In this document: positions 12,560-22,479 of the stretch, piece by piece
How the letters are laid out: every line of letters starts with the position of its first letter
How positions within the stretch are numbered: position 1 is the stretch's first letter
Assembly (NCBI GenBank): GCA_950295325.1
Contig: OX485804.1
Coordinates: 12,834,001-12,898,000, forward strand
Reading direction: 5' to 3'
DNA: 64,000 nucleotides
DNA from: Polytrichum commune
Lineage: Eukaryota > Streptophyta > Polytrichopsida > Polytrichales > Polytrichaceae
Position numbers and translations under genes: made by a program
The notes under the pieces: generated by a model
What the model saw: the letters and a program-made list of their open reading frames with translations, nothing else
Database searches by the model: none
Told to the model about the DNA's origin: nothing

Positions 12560-14955
12560 GTGCAACAAGATTAATATATAGTGAGCTCATGTGGCAACCC
12601 TAGCTACTTATGTCTCTTTAGACTTTATCCCACAACTCGCGGTTTAGTTGAGGACTGGTTCTCACACTTGAATTGGCTTTGACCACATTGAAATCAAGGC
12701 GCACTACAAAACGTACAATGAAAATTACTGGATTTTTACATCTCACAAGAGAGTGGGATAAGTCGTGAAAGATCTTCGTACTCTCTACGATGTTTTTGAA
12801 ATCTTCCTACTCAAACAGCAGTTAAGGACTTGCTGATGGAGTTCCTTGGAGTCACGACGTCCTTAAATATCTATCGGTGCAAGCGGCTATGGAGTTTCAC
12901 AAGTAGTCTGAGTCCAAAATTACACACTTTCTACTTCGGACGCTGACATTGACAATTGAATTGAGTATAGGGTTTAAGGACCTTCATTCCGCTGTTTGCT
13001 AGCTCTAATTTGATCTTCAGTATACTCATGTTCGTGTCAGAGTCCGAGTCCTGCTAAAACCCCACTTCTATCTTTTTTGTTGTTCTATTAAGAGAAATTT
13101 AGTTTCAACCAGGAATAGGAAGCACGTATTTCACCTGTCTCCGAGATGGAATTGCCATATCATGCCACATATCAATCAATGTTCGTCAACGTCTGCTGAA
13201 GCTTTAACTACAACACCAGGCACTCGTAGGATACATTCATTCATTTATTGGAAGGAATGATGGTAAACATGAAACTGTTCCATCAGAGTTGTACAATATG
13301 CTTGTGCACTCCGATTTTGAGTTGTCGTTCTCTAACTTTTATACTGAAGTCAATGTTCCTAAATTATCGATGTCTCCTTCAACATGCAGGGTATTGCATT
13401 TCCTGATCCATCAATTCTGCTCGATCACAAACACAACCACAATGTCCAAATCGATTGAAGACAATGAAGCTACTGTAGTAAGGCACATGGTGATCTTAGC
13501 GTGTGTTGCAATTTCATCGCCAATCTCCTGAGAGCCTTGGTTGTTGGTATCTGAATCTCCAAAGCTGATCCCGGACCATTTATTGGGGATTTGTTGTCTA
13601 GGTGAAGGTTCATGTGGACTTTCAAGTGCAAAATAGAAGTAGAGCACACCCTGCTGTCAGGTTACTACACAACTCCATCATTACCGACTCGAAGGATTTG
13701 CAATGAGCCACCAAATTCGTCTATGCCATAAAATATCGTTACATCCCAAATAGGTGAGCGAGCGAGTAAACAACAACATCAGTGCACAATACCCAAAGTG
13801 CAGCTCCAAGATTTATATGCCATTTAGGCACAAAGCACGACATTTTAGAGTCTTGCTACTCCAGAGGAAGAAAGAGTAGTGTGTAGCACTGAGTGGGTTG
13901 TGGAGGGGTTGTGGAATCTGTAAAGACTCATGGATTATGTTTTCATTGGATGTATTGACATTTGTTGGCAACTTGTTGTCGGCATTCTGTAAATCAACAA
14001 TCTATGCATCATCGGCATGTTTGGCTAGCAAACTAAACCACCGAGAGATTCCTATCAAACGAAATTCAATGTATATGTTTGTATCTCTCATCTTCTTTTC
14101 AATTATGTGCTACTTCTGTGATATTCTGTGATGTTTTTATTTCATATTCTAAATGACTGACTTTTATCGCTTTCTCTAGCAATGGGACTGCTGTTCCTCA
14201 CGAGCAGGAACATATTTGTTAGGTATTCTCTCAGAAATCCAAATAAACAGGAGGGAGGACAGTGGAGGTAATCTTTCGTTTTGCCTCGACAAAATGAATG
14301 AATAGCGTCTGCGTTGCATGAGAGAAATCTTCTTCACTTTCAACTTCAGACCAGAGTAGGTAATGTGGGCCACTGCTTAACGAGGTGATGAGCTTTGTAT
14401 CGGATATATGTTAAACTGGCAATAACAGATACTGGCTTGATTTTAATTAATCAAGAGGCCGAGAAATTAAGATATGTCAAAACAGCCCCAGCTATTTCTG
14501 CTCTCCATTCCCCTGTGCTCAAATATATGGTACATGCCCCATCGAGAATCGAGAACCTCCTGCAATGACAACCTATTGCTTGATTCATCTTTAGGATCTT
14601 TGGCGAGTGTGACACTCAAAGTAGGTGTCTTAAGGCAAATCTGCACAAGCTTAACTAGGAGCTTGGGAACTTAACTGACCAGAGTTTGTCACTTTCCATT
14701 GCGGATCTCCACACAGGGGAGACTCCCCAGAGGTTGATTTCAACTTCAATCGATACAAAGAATTCTTCACCAGGTATTCTTCCTCCTGACCGAGATCCAA
14801 ATGTCTCTCTGAATGACAAATTAGCATTGCTTCAGCGGCCATGCCCTAGATCCCCTTGACGAATTGAATGTCAAAATGGGGCCACTAAGGCAGAACCACT
14901 AAACTGGTAGACAATGGCATAAGCAGTCAATGCCCACATCTTCTGGTTCCGGTTC
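12560..14955. other. No recognisable feature
   Basis: Only short, unremarkable open frames occur. I find no conserved motif, terminal repeat or RNA gene. One 77-residue frame at 13898-14131 (plus) is hydrophobic but resembles nothing I know. Confidence 0.4.
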
Positions 14956-14960
14956 ACTTA

Positions 14961-15150
14961 GGAGAGGGCCGCGCGAACACTAGCCCCCACTGTTACAAAT
15001 TATGACGTGTATGCCTCCCGAGGTAGATACTAAGGCGCCCACGTCCCAAGTGCAATGGACTCAGTTGCCTTAAACCATCCACATTGCTGATCGTGGATTC
15101 ACCCCGCCCAGGTAAGTGTATAGGAAGTGTTCCACCTATCTTCTTGTATG
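14961..15150 (-). repeat. SINE-like dispersed repeat, copy 1
   Basis: This is about 190 bp that matches 16244-16436 along its length: GGGCCGCGCGAAC, then GACGTRTATGCCTCCCG, AGATACTAAGGC and GTCCCAAGTGCAATGGA. Read on the minus strand, one end contains CACTTACCTG followed by a box-B-like GGGTGAATCCA. The same segment occurs in three plus-strand copies near 40.9, 46.7 and 60 kb. I take the family to be tRNA-related SINEs, but no poly(A) tail or target duplication is clear. Confidence 0.5.
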
Positions 15151-15597
15151 CTCTTTCACTCCTTTCAAATTCAAACCATACTGGATATAAACGAGCCTCC
15201 ATTCTATTCATGGTTCAATCCTTTTGCAAGCTCACGGTCACGCAATAGTGGTCTATCCATTCCACAAGACTTCCAGGTTTAGAGGGAGGGATCAGATCAA
15301 ACAGAGGAATAAGAACATTGAATGTGTTTGGCCTCCTGTAATCAAGTGGTTGAGTAAACTATAGCGTTAATTAGGTTGCAAAAAAGATCCGACCGCTTTT
15401 GATGTTTGCATTGCCACTCAGACTGAGAAGTACTCATCCCCTGCTCATTTCAATACTTTTAAAACTAATAAGACAGCTAGGGTTTCTACGTAGTTGCTTG
15501 GCTCTTCGGATTGACCATGAACAGGATAGACCATAAGATGTGTCCATAAAGCGGTGTTCTGGGAATTATGCAATTTGAGTGCGGTTGAAAAAAGAAA

Positions 15598-15647
15598 AAA
15601 ATTTGGACCATTTCTCGATTTGTGCGTGTCATCCTTGCGCAGGGGCC

Positions 15648-15679
<32 letters not shown>

Positions 15680-15699
15680 TCAGATGTCTCCGAAGAGAC
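15598..15699 (-). ncRNA. U6: U6 spliceosomal snRNA
   Basis: Read on the minus strand, this is a full-length plant U6 of about 102 nt. It has the 5' stem-loop GTCTCTTCGGAGAC, the ACAGAGA box (GATACAGAGAAGATTAGC), the AGC and catalytic region GCATGGCCCCTGCGCAAG, GATGACACGCACAAATCGAG, and a 3' end ATGGTCCAAATTTTTT that gives a Pol III terminator. Compared with the common plant sequence, the 5' stem has C-to-T at position 4 and the matching G-to-A at position 11, so pairing is kept. This argues for a functional gene rather than a pseudogene. U6 pairs with U4 and U2 and forms the catalytic core of the spliceosome. Confidence 0.93.
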
Positions 15700-15753
15700 A
15701 ACAATCTGGCACTCTTACCGATACATCTACTCTCTTCTAACTATGTCTCCAAT

Positions 15754-15764
15754 CCATATGGGAT
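15754..15764 (-). promoter_or_regulatory. Candidate upstream sequence element of the U6 gene
   Basis: On the minus strand, ATCCCATATGG lies about 55-65 bases before the U6 start and matches 9 of 11 positions of the plant USE consensus RTCCCACATCG. The expected TATA box at about -30 is weak (TGTATCGG), so activity is uncertain. Confidence 0.4.
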
Positions 15765-16243
15765 TCAAACACACATGTGTTCCTCAGCTCACTCCAATGA
15801 TCTTGGTTGTTGGAATCTCTGTCTACCATGTGTGCGCGCAATAATCTTCCCCGTCCGCTTAGGCTGCAGCCCCCCACCGCCCATGACCTTTGCCTGCACA
15901 GGTGACAGCCGACTGCTGCTTCAACTCGAGCTCAGGTTAGAGATGAATCTTAGCCTGCTATATTCTCATGATGCCCCTTTCTTGTCTGACACGATTACGT
16001 AACATCCAACCTCAACACCCACATTCCACCAGTACATGAAATACTCCTCCGCTATCGATTCTAGCTGATTTCTTCCTCCACAATAAGATTCGCATTACCC
16101 AATGGATGTAACTCACCATACCCAAACGAAAATAACTTTGCAGGCAACCTAAACACATCCAGAACAAGTATACACAGAGCGAAATTATCTATCAGAATAA
16201 AAAAATAGAATACTATTTTTAGTATCCTGGTTTCAACATCATT

Positions 16244-16436
16244 GGAAGAGGGCCGCGCGAACGCGAGCCCCCGCTGCCACAAATTGTGACGTATATGCCT
16301 CCCGTAAGAAAGATACTAAGGCTTCTGTGTCCCAAGTGCAATGGAGACAATTGCCCTAGGCCATCCACCTTGCTGACCATGGATTAACCCCGCGCAGGTA
16401 AGTGGGAAACTGCTCTTCCACCTGCCTTCTTCTATG
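16244..16436 (-). repeat. SINE-like dispersed repeat, copy 2
   Basis: This is the second copy of the repeat at 14961-15150, about 1.1 kb away in the same orientation. On the minus strand it carries CACTTACCTG, then the box-B-like GGGTTAATCCA and CATGGTCAGCAAGG. The U6 gene lies between the two copies. Confidence 0.5.
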
Positions 16437-16454
16437 TCAGCTGCCCTCCATAGA

Positions 16455-16980
16455 TCGCCAACGATTACGGGATATGGATCAATATGTCAACTTCTTGCAC
16501 GATTCTCTGCTAATGTTTTCTTGTCACCCCTGATCGAGTAAACCAATCATTTCTTCAATGATCCGGACCAGCAGCCGCTCTCAGATTTCTCCACACAACT
16601 TGATCAGTTGGGTCGGCACTGTCTAATGCTCTTTTAATTTCTTCTAAGAACTTTCTCTTCTTCTTGCTAGACTCCCACAACCTAGTAAGCTTCTCTACTG
16701 GCTAACAATGCAGCATGTGTAACACACGCGATCTTCAGACAAGTGAACTCCAGTCTACCTTCACAGAAATTTATCCCCTTGAAAGGAAACATGTTACGTA
16801 TGAGCTCCATCTTGGTAAGACCTGCAAAACGATACGGGGGCGCATGGACATGTCAACTACTTGCACGATTCTCTGCCAACTTTCTTATCACCCCTGCCAA
16901 GTCACAAACCCATCACTCTCGTCAAATGATCCGGCTCAGCTGCTGCAGTCAGATTTCTTCACTTTGTGTGCTCACATGGT
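16455..16980. repeat. Imperfect direct repeat (about 165 bp, 365 bp apart)
   Basis: The block at 16455-16620 is repeated at 16815-16980. Shared parts include ATGTCAACT.CTTGCACGATT, TTCTT.TCACCCCTG and AATGATCCGG followed by TCAGATTTCT. I see no coding content. Confidence 0.55.
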
Positions 16981-17105
16981 ACGTACTTGTAGGTCAAAGG
17001 ACAGAAAATTTGGTTTTCTTGAATGTTGAACACAACATCAGAGATGTGATGTTATGATCCTTTCACATCCATGTTGCGGCTCCGCCCTCGTTATGAAAGC
17101 AACAA

Positions 17106-17570
17106 ATGTTTATCGAAGTGGCAATTCAAGCCTTCGTGCTGCTTGTACTTCTTGCTCAACGAAGCAACCGGTGCACCACACGAGAAATCAAAACCCGGCA
17201 CGTGTATGTCTCATGTCCATGTCTCAATGATTTGTTTGACTCGGTCGATGGCCAGTATGATCAAATAGCGTGCACTTTACATGTGAACATATGTGTAGAA
17301 GTTGATACAATTCTTGGAAGAAGGAGCACAGCCTGGTGAATCATGAAGGGAGCCATATTTTCTGTAGTGTGGATATTGGGTAGAAAATCCGTAGCTCTTG
17401 GACCGGCAATGGAATGCACATTCCTATCACTTCAATAGAAATGTGCAACCGGGTGGACACAGCTACAGCTACAACATTTGGACATTCTTCGTAGGAGAAG
17501 CGCTACTGCATTATCAGAGTGGCAGATTCTCCGTTCGTGCACAACATAGGGTAATAATTATGAGGCAGTC
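17106..17570 (+). pseudogene. Probable laccase (multicopper oxidase) relic
   Basis: Frame pieces resemble the N-terminal cupredoxin domain of plant laccases. The first (17106-17339) has a hydrophobic start, then TREIKTRHVYV and SVDGQY with VEVDTI, like the laccase TREY, VNGQFPGPT and EGDT motifs. Around 17385-17520, in shifted frames, RSSWTGNGMHIPITS is followed by NVQPGGHSYSYNIW, like the laccase WADGP.YITQCPIQPG.SYTY region. The copper-binding HWHG and WWHAH motifs are absent or unreadable, the frame shifts, and no further domains follow. This is family resemblance judged by eye. Confidence 0.4.
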
Positions 17571-17864
17571 TGCCTTGTACATCTTTCCACATAGTCACCA
17601 GGTTTCATGCGAATATACAAGATTCATACAAGAACTATTGCAAGTGATATCTACCTATTGTTACTAGATTGTCCTCAATATCATAAACCACATAAAATTG
17701 TTTCGTTATACTTGTTGGGGGTTCATGTAAATCGTCACATACCAATATCAAAACTCCCAGTGTTGACGACGGGTTAAGGTGTGTGACATCATTCCAGATG
17801 ACAAGATTCGACAATTTTCTTCTGTTGCCATCAAGTTACTGTTCTCCCTCTTTAGTATGACATG

Positions 17865-19401
17865 TTTGGGAAACACAAATAATGTCATATTATCAAGGTG
17901 TCGTCTTCTCGTCAATATGACACATGGTGTAAAATTGTTGTACTATCGAGGGAATACAAAAACATAAGCAATATGAGCTTTAAAATTATATACAACAAGT
18001 TTAAGCAATATAGATTGTGTGCAATAATAACTTATAACTCCAAACAAATACAAATATTCTCAAGAACTCTTGAAATAGGAGTTCAAAGATCTTTGGTGTT
18101 GCCTACCCAAGTTAGCAATTGTCATCTTATCTAAATTCCCTAATAGCTTTTGAAAACTAATAATTTCAATAACACCAAAATGTAAAGAGTTGTCTAATAA
18201 GAAATTGAACAACAATGATGCATGATGTTTAGCATCACTAAGCTTTACTGTAGGTGGAGCAATATCATCCACATATACTGAATGTAGATCAACATTAAGA
18301 TCAAAGCCTCATGCATAATTGATTTTCAAAGCATCATCCACCAACTCATCAGTACTCAATTCTAGCTAAGTAATCTTTTCCCCTTCCATCTGAGTGTAAG
18401 TCTCGATTGACATCTAATCATCACCCAATTGCAACTTTGAAATCAGAGCACCGAATTCATTTGATTCTTCTTGCATTATATTCTTCTCCCTTTCATCAAC
18501 TAGGGCAAAATCAACATTCCATGTTGCAGGTAATATACGCACCATCCTCCAACAATTCCCGACTATCCGTGCATCCAAACTCACTCCATAGTTCATAACT
18601 CCACATGATAGCATGTCTAATGTTGGGCACCACCTTCCTTAAGTCATTCGATGTAACATCATCATACTGCGATCAAACCCACTGCGAAAGTTGGGAGGAA
18701 AGAATAATAAAGTCATGTTGCTCAATCCCAAGGCTCAAAACCATGAGACTTATCAACTTTGGCAAAGCTAACAACATGTGAAGATGCATTTACCCAAATC
18801 ATAATCACCTTTCAATTTTGGCCTTTGAATTGATTGATTGTTGAGCTGCAAAATCCAAGCTTCAAATACATCTCCCTTCATCCAAGTTGTTTTATTCGAG
18901 TGCCACCGAACATACTCATGAGGTTGCCACCTTCCAAAACATCATGGTTGCTTAGACGTATAAATCACAAACAACTTCAACTTATCACTCCTAGTTGAAT
19001 TAACAACAAGAGCAAGTGTTACACGCTCTTTTTGTAACTTCCGGCCCTTCACCTTCCCTTGTGCTAATGTTTTATTAGGATGTACTCTAAAATACAATCC
19101 AGTCTCATTCATGTTGTTAACATCTTCAGGTTCATAATCTGACAAAAGAATAAGAAGGAGGCCACTCTAACATTAACCATATCCATTCTACTAGTAACCC
19201 TAATTATCATTAAGTTCCCAACTATAAGTAAAGTTCCCAAGTAGTTCCCAAGTGAAAATGGATGTACTTTAGATGTACATAACATAGATGAAAAGAATTT
19301 TAGCATTACTTACCTCTTTAATATGACAAAACGGTAATTCCAAATGCCGTATTATCGAGGGTGTGGTATAAACTGAGTGTCGTACTAGCGAGGTTAGACT
19401 G
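17865..19401 (-). pseudogene. Broken pogo/Tigger-like transposase element
   Basis: On the minus strand, pieces of a DDE transposase of the pogo/Tigger group appear in order. 19145-18942 reads DVNNMNETGLYFRVHPNKTL and KVKGRKLQKERVTLALVVN, like the family's DVYNMDETGLFYR and KERLTLALCAN motifs. An NMTLLFFPPNFRS-like segment and an IVGNCWRMVRILPATW segment follow, with a C-terminal tail near 18272-18060. Frameshifts and stops break it. The right end has a TIR reading CAGTCTAACCTCGCTAG on the minus strand, next to TA at 19402-19403. No matching left TIR is visible, so the left end seems lost. The TIR resembles that of the short element at 51715-52560. Confidence 0.75.
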
Positions 19402-19402
19402 T

Positions 19403-19715
19403 ATATGTATTTGTGTCCGATTGAAGGACGAGGCAAGCTCTGGTATTGAACACATGAACTATATTAATCAAAGCCACAGAACTCCTAATAAAAGGGCTCA
19501 TGAGGCATATTGTTATATCCTTTGAAATCAGATAGTGGAGTGCAGGTCTGCCCTCCTCATAATGCCTTGTTCATATCACAGCCTGGAAAACCATGTCCTA
19601 ATCTCCACCTTATGCCTGCTCCTTCCTATTCCCCCAAACAACATGGGCCAGGAGTTTTCAAAGGAATTGCTTCGATGCTCAATTTCAACACTTTGTTGGG
19701 GGGTTCGTGTAAATC
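19403..19715 (+). repeat. Dispersed repeat related to 27758-28320
   Basis: Shared blocks are GATTGAAGGACGA, ATATCACAGCCTGGAAA, CTAATCT.CACCTTAT and GTTTTCAAA.GAATTGC. The left half of the same family appears near 17765-17860 (GGTTAAGGTGTGTGACATCA), so the pogo element appears to have split this copy at a TA. The copy at 27.5-28.3 kb lacks the pogo element. Confidence 0.55.
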
Positions 19716-21566
19716 CTTCACGTATCTATGGAAAAACATCCTAGGTCATTGAAGGCTAAATGCCCCCTTCCCACCTGACTTTAGCTAAGCCTAAAAGTTG
19801 GTTCTAAAAACACGGCCTTCACACCATCAACACTATCTAGTCCCGAGCCGAGTTGGCAAATGATGTGGCATGGTTTAAAAGTGGAGGTTTTAAGCCTCAA
19901 GCACTGACCCTCCCATTGGTACCTAGACGCGAGGCAAGAATGTAGGACCTTTAAAAGTGTCACCTCCTGCCCTTGTGATTGGTTGCTTTTAGTCTTAGCT
20001 ATGAGGGCACGAGGAGCTTCATTGACAAAAACCGGTGGTAAGATAGATGAGTAGTAAGGCATTTGGGGATGGGACAGAAACTATCCAACATGCCATTGCA
20101 TGGTAGATAAAACAATGAACATGTGTGAAAACTATTTAACTAAAACCTACTCGAAAACCTCCGGAGCAAGTTCTTGTAGGTGCATTGGGATAGCCGGATG
20201 CCTCCGCTTTGATCAAGAGAGTTTTTCCTGGTTTTTAGGAAAGACTTTGGTTGTATGATAAAGTCATGTGCGAAAGGTACATAACCCCTAAATGCTCATG
20301 CAACCCGAAATGGGTCGCCACTTAATATTTAAATCAGGTTTGCGACCCACTAGGTGGTAATCTACGTGGATGGAAGGTATCTATTGGTGAAGGGTGGTGC
20401 CTACTAACCATGTGGGCCAAAATCCATCTAAAAAAAATTCATACTCCAAGTGTGAGGGGCTTTAGGAAAGGTTAGCAATGCTTGATTTGACAATGATCTC
20501 ATGAGTTGTCCATTGGGTGCCCATGCCCAAATAAGGCATGTCAACCTTCAAACAAGTTGCCCCTAAAAGGGAATGGTGGATCGGTGTTGGGGCATGCTAT
20601 TGTGGCACCCACGGTTGGGGGGGGGGGGGGTGTCTAGTAACTCACGGCTAGTGGGAGGCATGCCAAGCTTAGAGTCAGCAGCTACCAATCAGCCCAGGGC
20701 CCCAGCTAGGCTTGGATAAGTCATTACCAAAGCTCACATATGAAATTTTATGTACAAAAGTCGTCATGCATGGAATGGAAGATTTATATGTCTACATAAT
20801 GAGAGTAGTTTGTAATTATATGTGATATTGTTGAGCTTTGGCTTGAAATTCTCTTAGTACTTTAACATGTTGTGGACAAATAGCAAGAAGATTGTGTGTC
20901 TGATTTGGTTACTCATTTTAATTGAACACCTTATTTGAATGGTGTGTGGCTAGGTGTGAATTAAAAAAGACATGTTTTCAAAAAAGAAAAAGATTATGTG
21001 ATTAGAATGTCTCAACCCATTTTACGGTCAATGATCAAGACAATGGCAAGGGTGAGGGAGGGCTATATGATCATTAATATGAAAGACAAACTTCACTCTG
21101 ACAATAAACAAGTTGTTCATAGGGTTGTGGGCACGATTAGGATTTGTTAATTATGTCTCACTAATTGAGTGTTTCATATCACCCTAAAAATAGGTAAACA
21201 CTATAGAACTAATAGTGTTTTTGAAGCCTTAGGGTCCGCTTGCCTTGGTGCTCTTCATTATTTGTAATATCCAATATCTCTTTGATATGATAATCTTACC
21301 CTTTTGCAATATGGACAATGTAACATAGTAGGTTAATTTCATTATTAAAAATGTGTTCATAACTTCTCAATGCTCTTTGCTTGGTTTGGTTTTGTAACAC
21401 CTGCTAAGAGTGCAACAACAAAATTTGACTCCCTCTAGGTTGGTTTTTGATCATCCCAATTTAAACTCACTAGACTAGTTTAGGGTCTCTAACCCCTATT
21501 CAGGGGTTAAGTTAACTTAAATAAAAACTTGCGGGCTCAACTATAGTAGTCAACATTCTTGCACTC
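19716..21566. other. No recognised gene
   Basis: Repetitive and non-coding in appearance. A run of 14 G lies at 20617-20630. 21000-21260 is a diverged relative of parts of 9600-9900 and 29900-30060. No terminal repeats could be delimited. Confidence 0.4.
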
Positions 21567-21864
21567 CCCTCCTACAGGGTTGTCTATCCCGCCGTTATGA
21601 CGGTGTCGTGCCGTCATGACGTGTCGTGTCGTGACGGACCCCTCCGTCACGACACAATAGGGTCCACGTAGGGTCAACATAGGGGGAACGGAGTAGGGTG
21701 GGTAAAATACTTACCTTCTTGCCAAGGTGGCGTCCTATGTGGCAGAAAACGCCGACGTGGACGTGGATATGCCTAGCGCCATGTAAACCATTTTGCCATT
21801 CTATTTACCATTTTGTTAAAATCAAAGTAGTAAAAAACGACTAAGGAGGGTGTGGGGCGGACGG

Positions 21865-22208
21865 GGGGTAACATACAATTGTTACATTATTTTCTCTCTC
21901 TCTCATTTCTCTCTCGTTTTCTCCTTTCTCACAACACGTTATCAGCACGAGGAGGAGAATTGGTAGAGACCAATCACTAGATTAAATTTTTTAGTTACTT
22001 ATTCCTTCGAGGAGGAGTGTTGAGTAAATCCTAAGTATGAAGTAACTTGAGCGAAGTAAAAGTAACTATATATTACACTCTAGTTACACTATTGTAAGGG
22101 TTGCCCCGACCTCAATATAAATACCCCACACCTCTTGGGGTAACATACAATTGTTACATTATTTTCTCTCTCTCTCGTTTCTCTCTCGTTTTCTCCTTTC
22201 TCACAACA
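21865..22208 (+). mobile_element. TRIM retroelement remnant
   Basis: A complete 191-bp 3' LTR at 22018-22208 starts TGTTGAG and ends ACAACA. The last 72 bp of the same LTR occur at 21865-21936, nearly identical. Between them lie only 81 bp, beginning CGTTATCAGCACGAG (primer-binding-site position) and ending with the purine tract CGAGGAGGAG (polypurine tract position). That layout is a terminal-repeat retrotransposon in miniature whose 5' LTR lost its first ~120 bp. The break abuts the GGCGGACGGGG repeat of the host hAT element. The near-identity of the LTR parts suggests a young insertion. Confidence 0.8.
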
Positions 22209-22479
22209 CTATTCATGACAGTACAATATAAGGGAATTGGTAACCTGGGAGTGCAAAGAGCATGGAGTGAAATCATGAATGTGTTAGCAAATCTGAAAGG
22301 AAGTGTTGGACGTTGGAATCTGAATTTTTGGAGGCTTGAGCAATTTTACACAATTTTTTGAAGCAAGGTTGTTGTAGACACCTATTCATGACCCATAGAC
22401 TTATCCAAAAGAAACAAAGGAACAATTGTGAAGCAACACAAATGATGGCGAGAAATGTTCATGTATATATTGAAAGTTG

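Noticed and set aside
20617-20630. G14 run as a G-quadruplex regulator
   Set aside because: An isolated homopolymer in repeat-rich DNA with no nearby gene; nothing supports a function.
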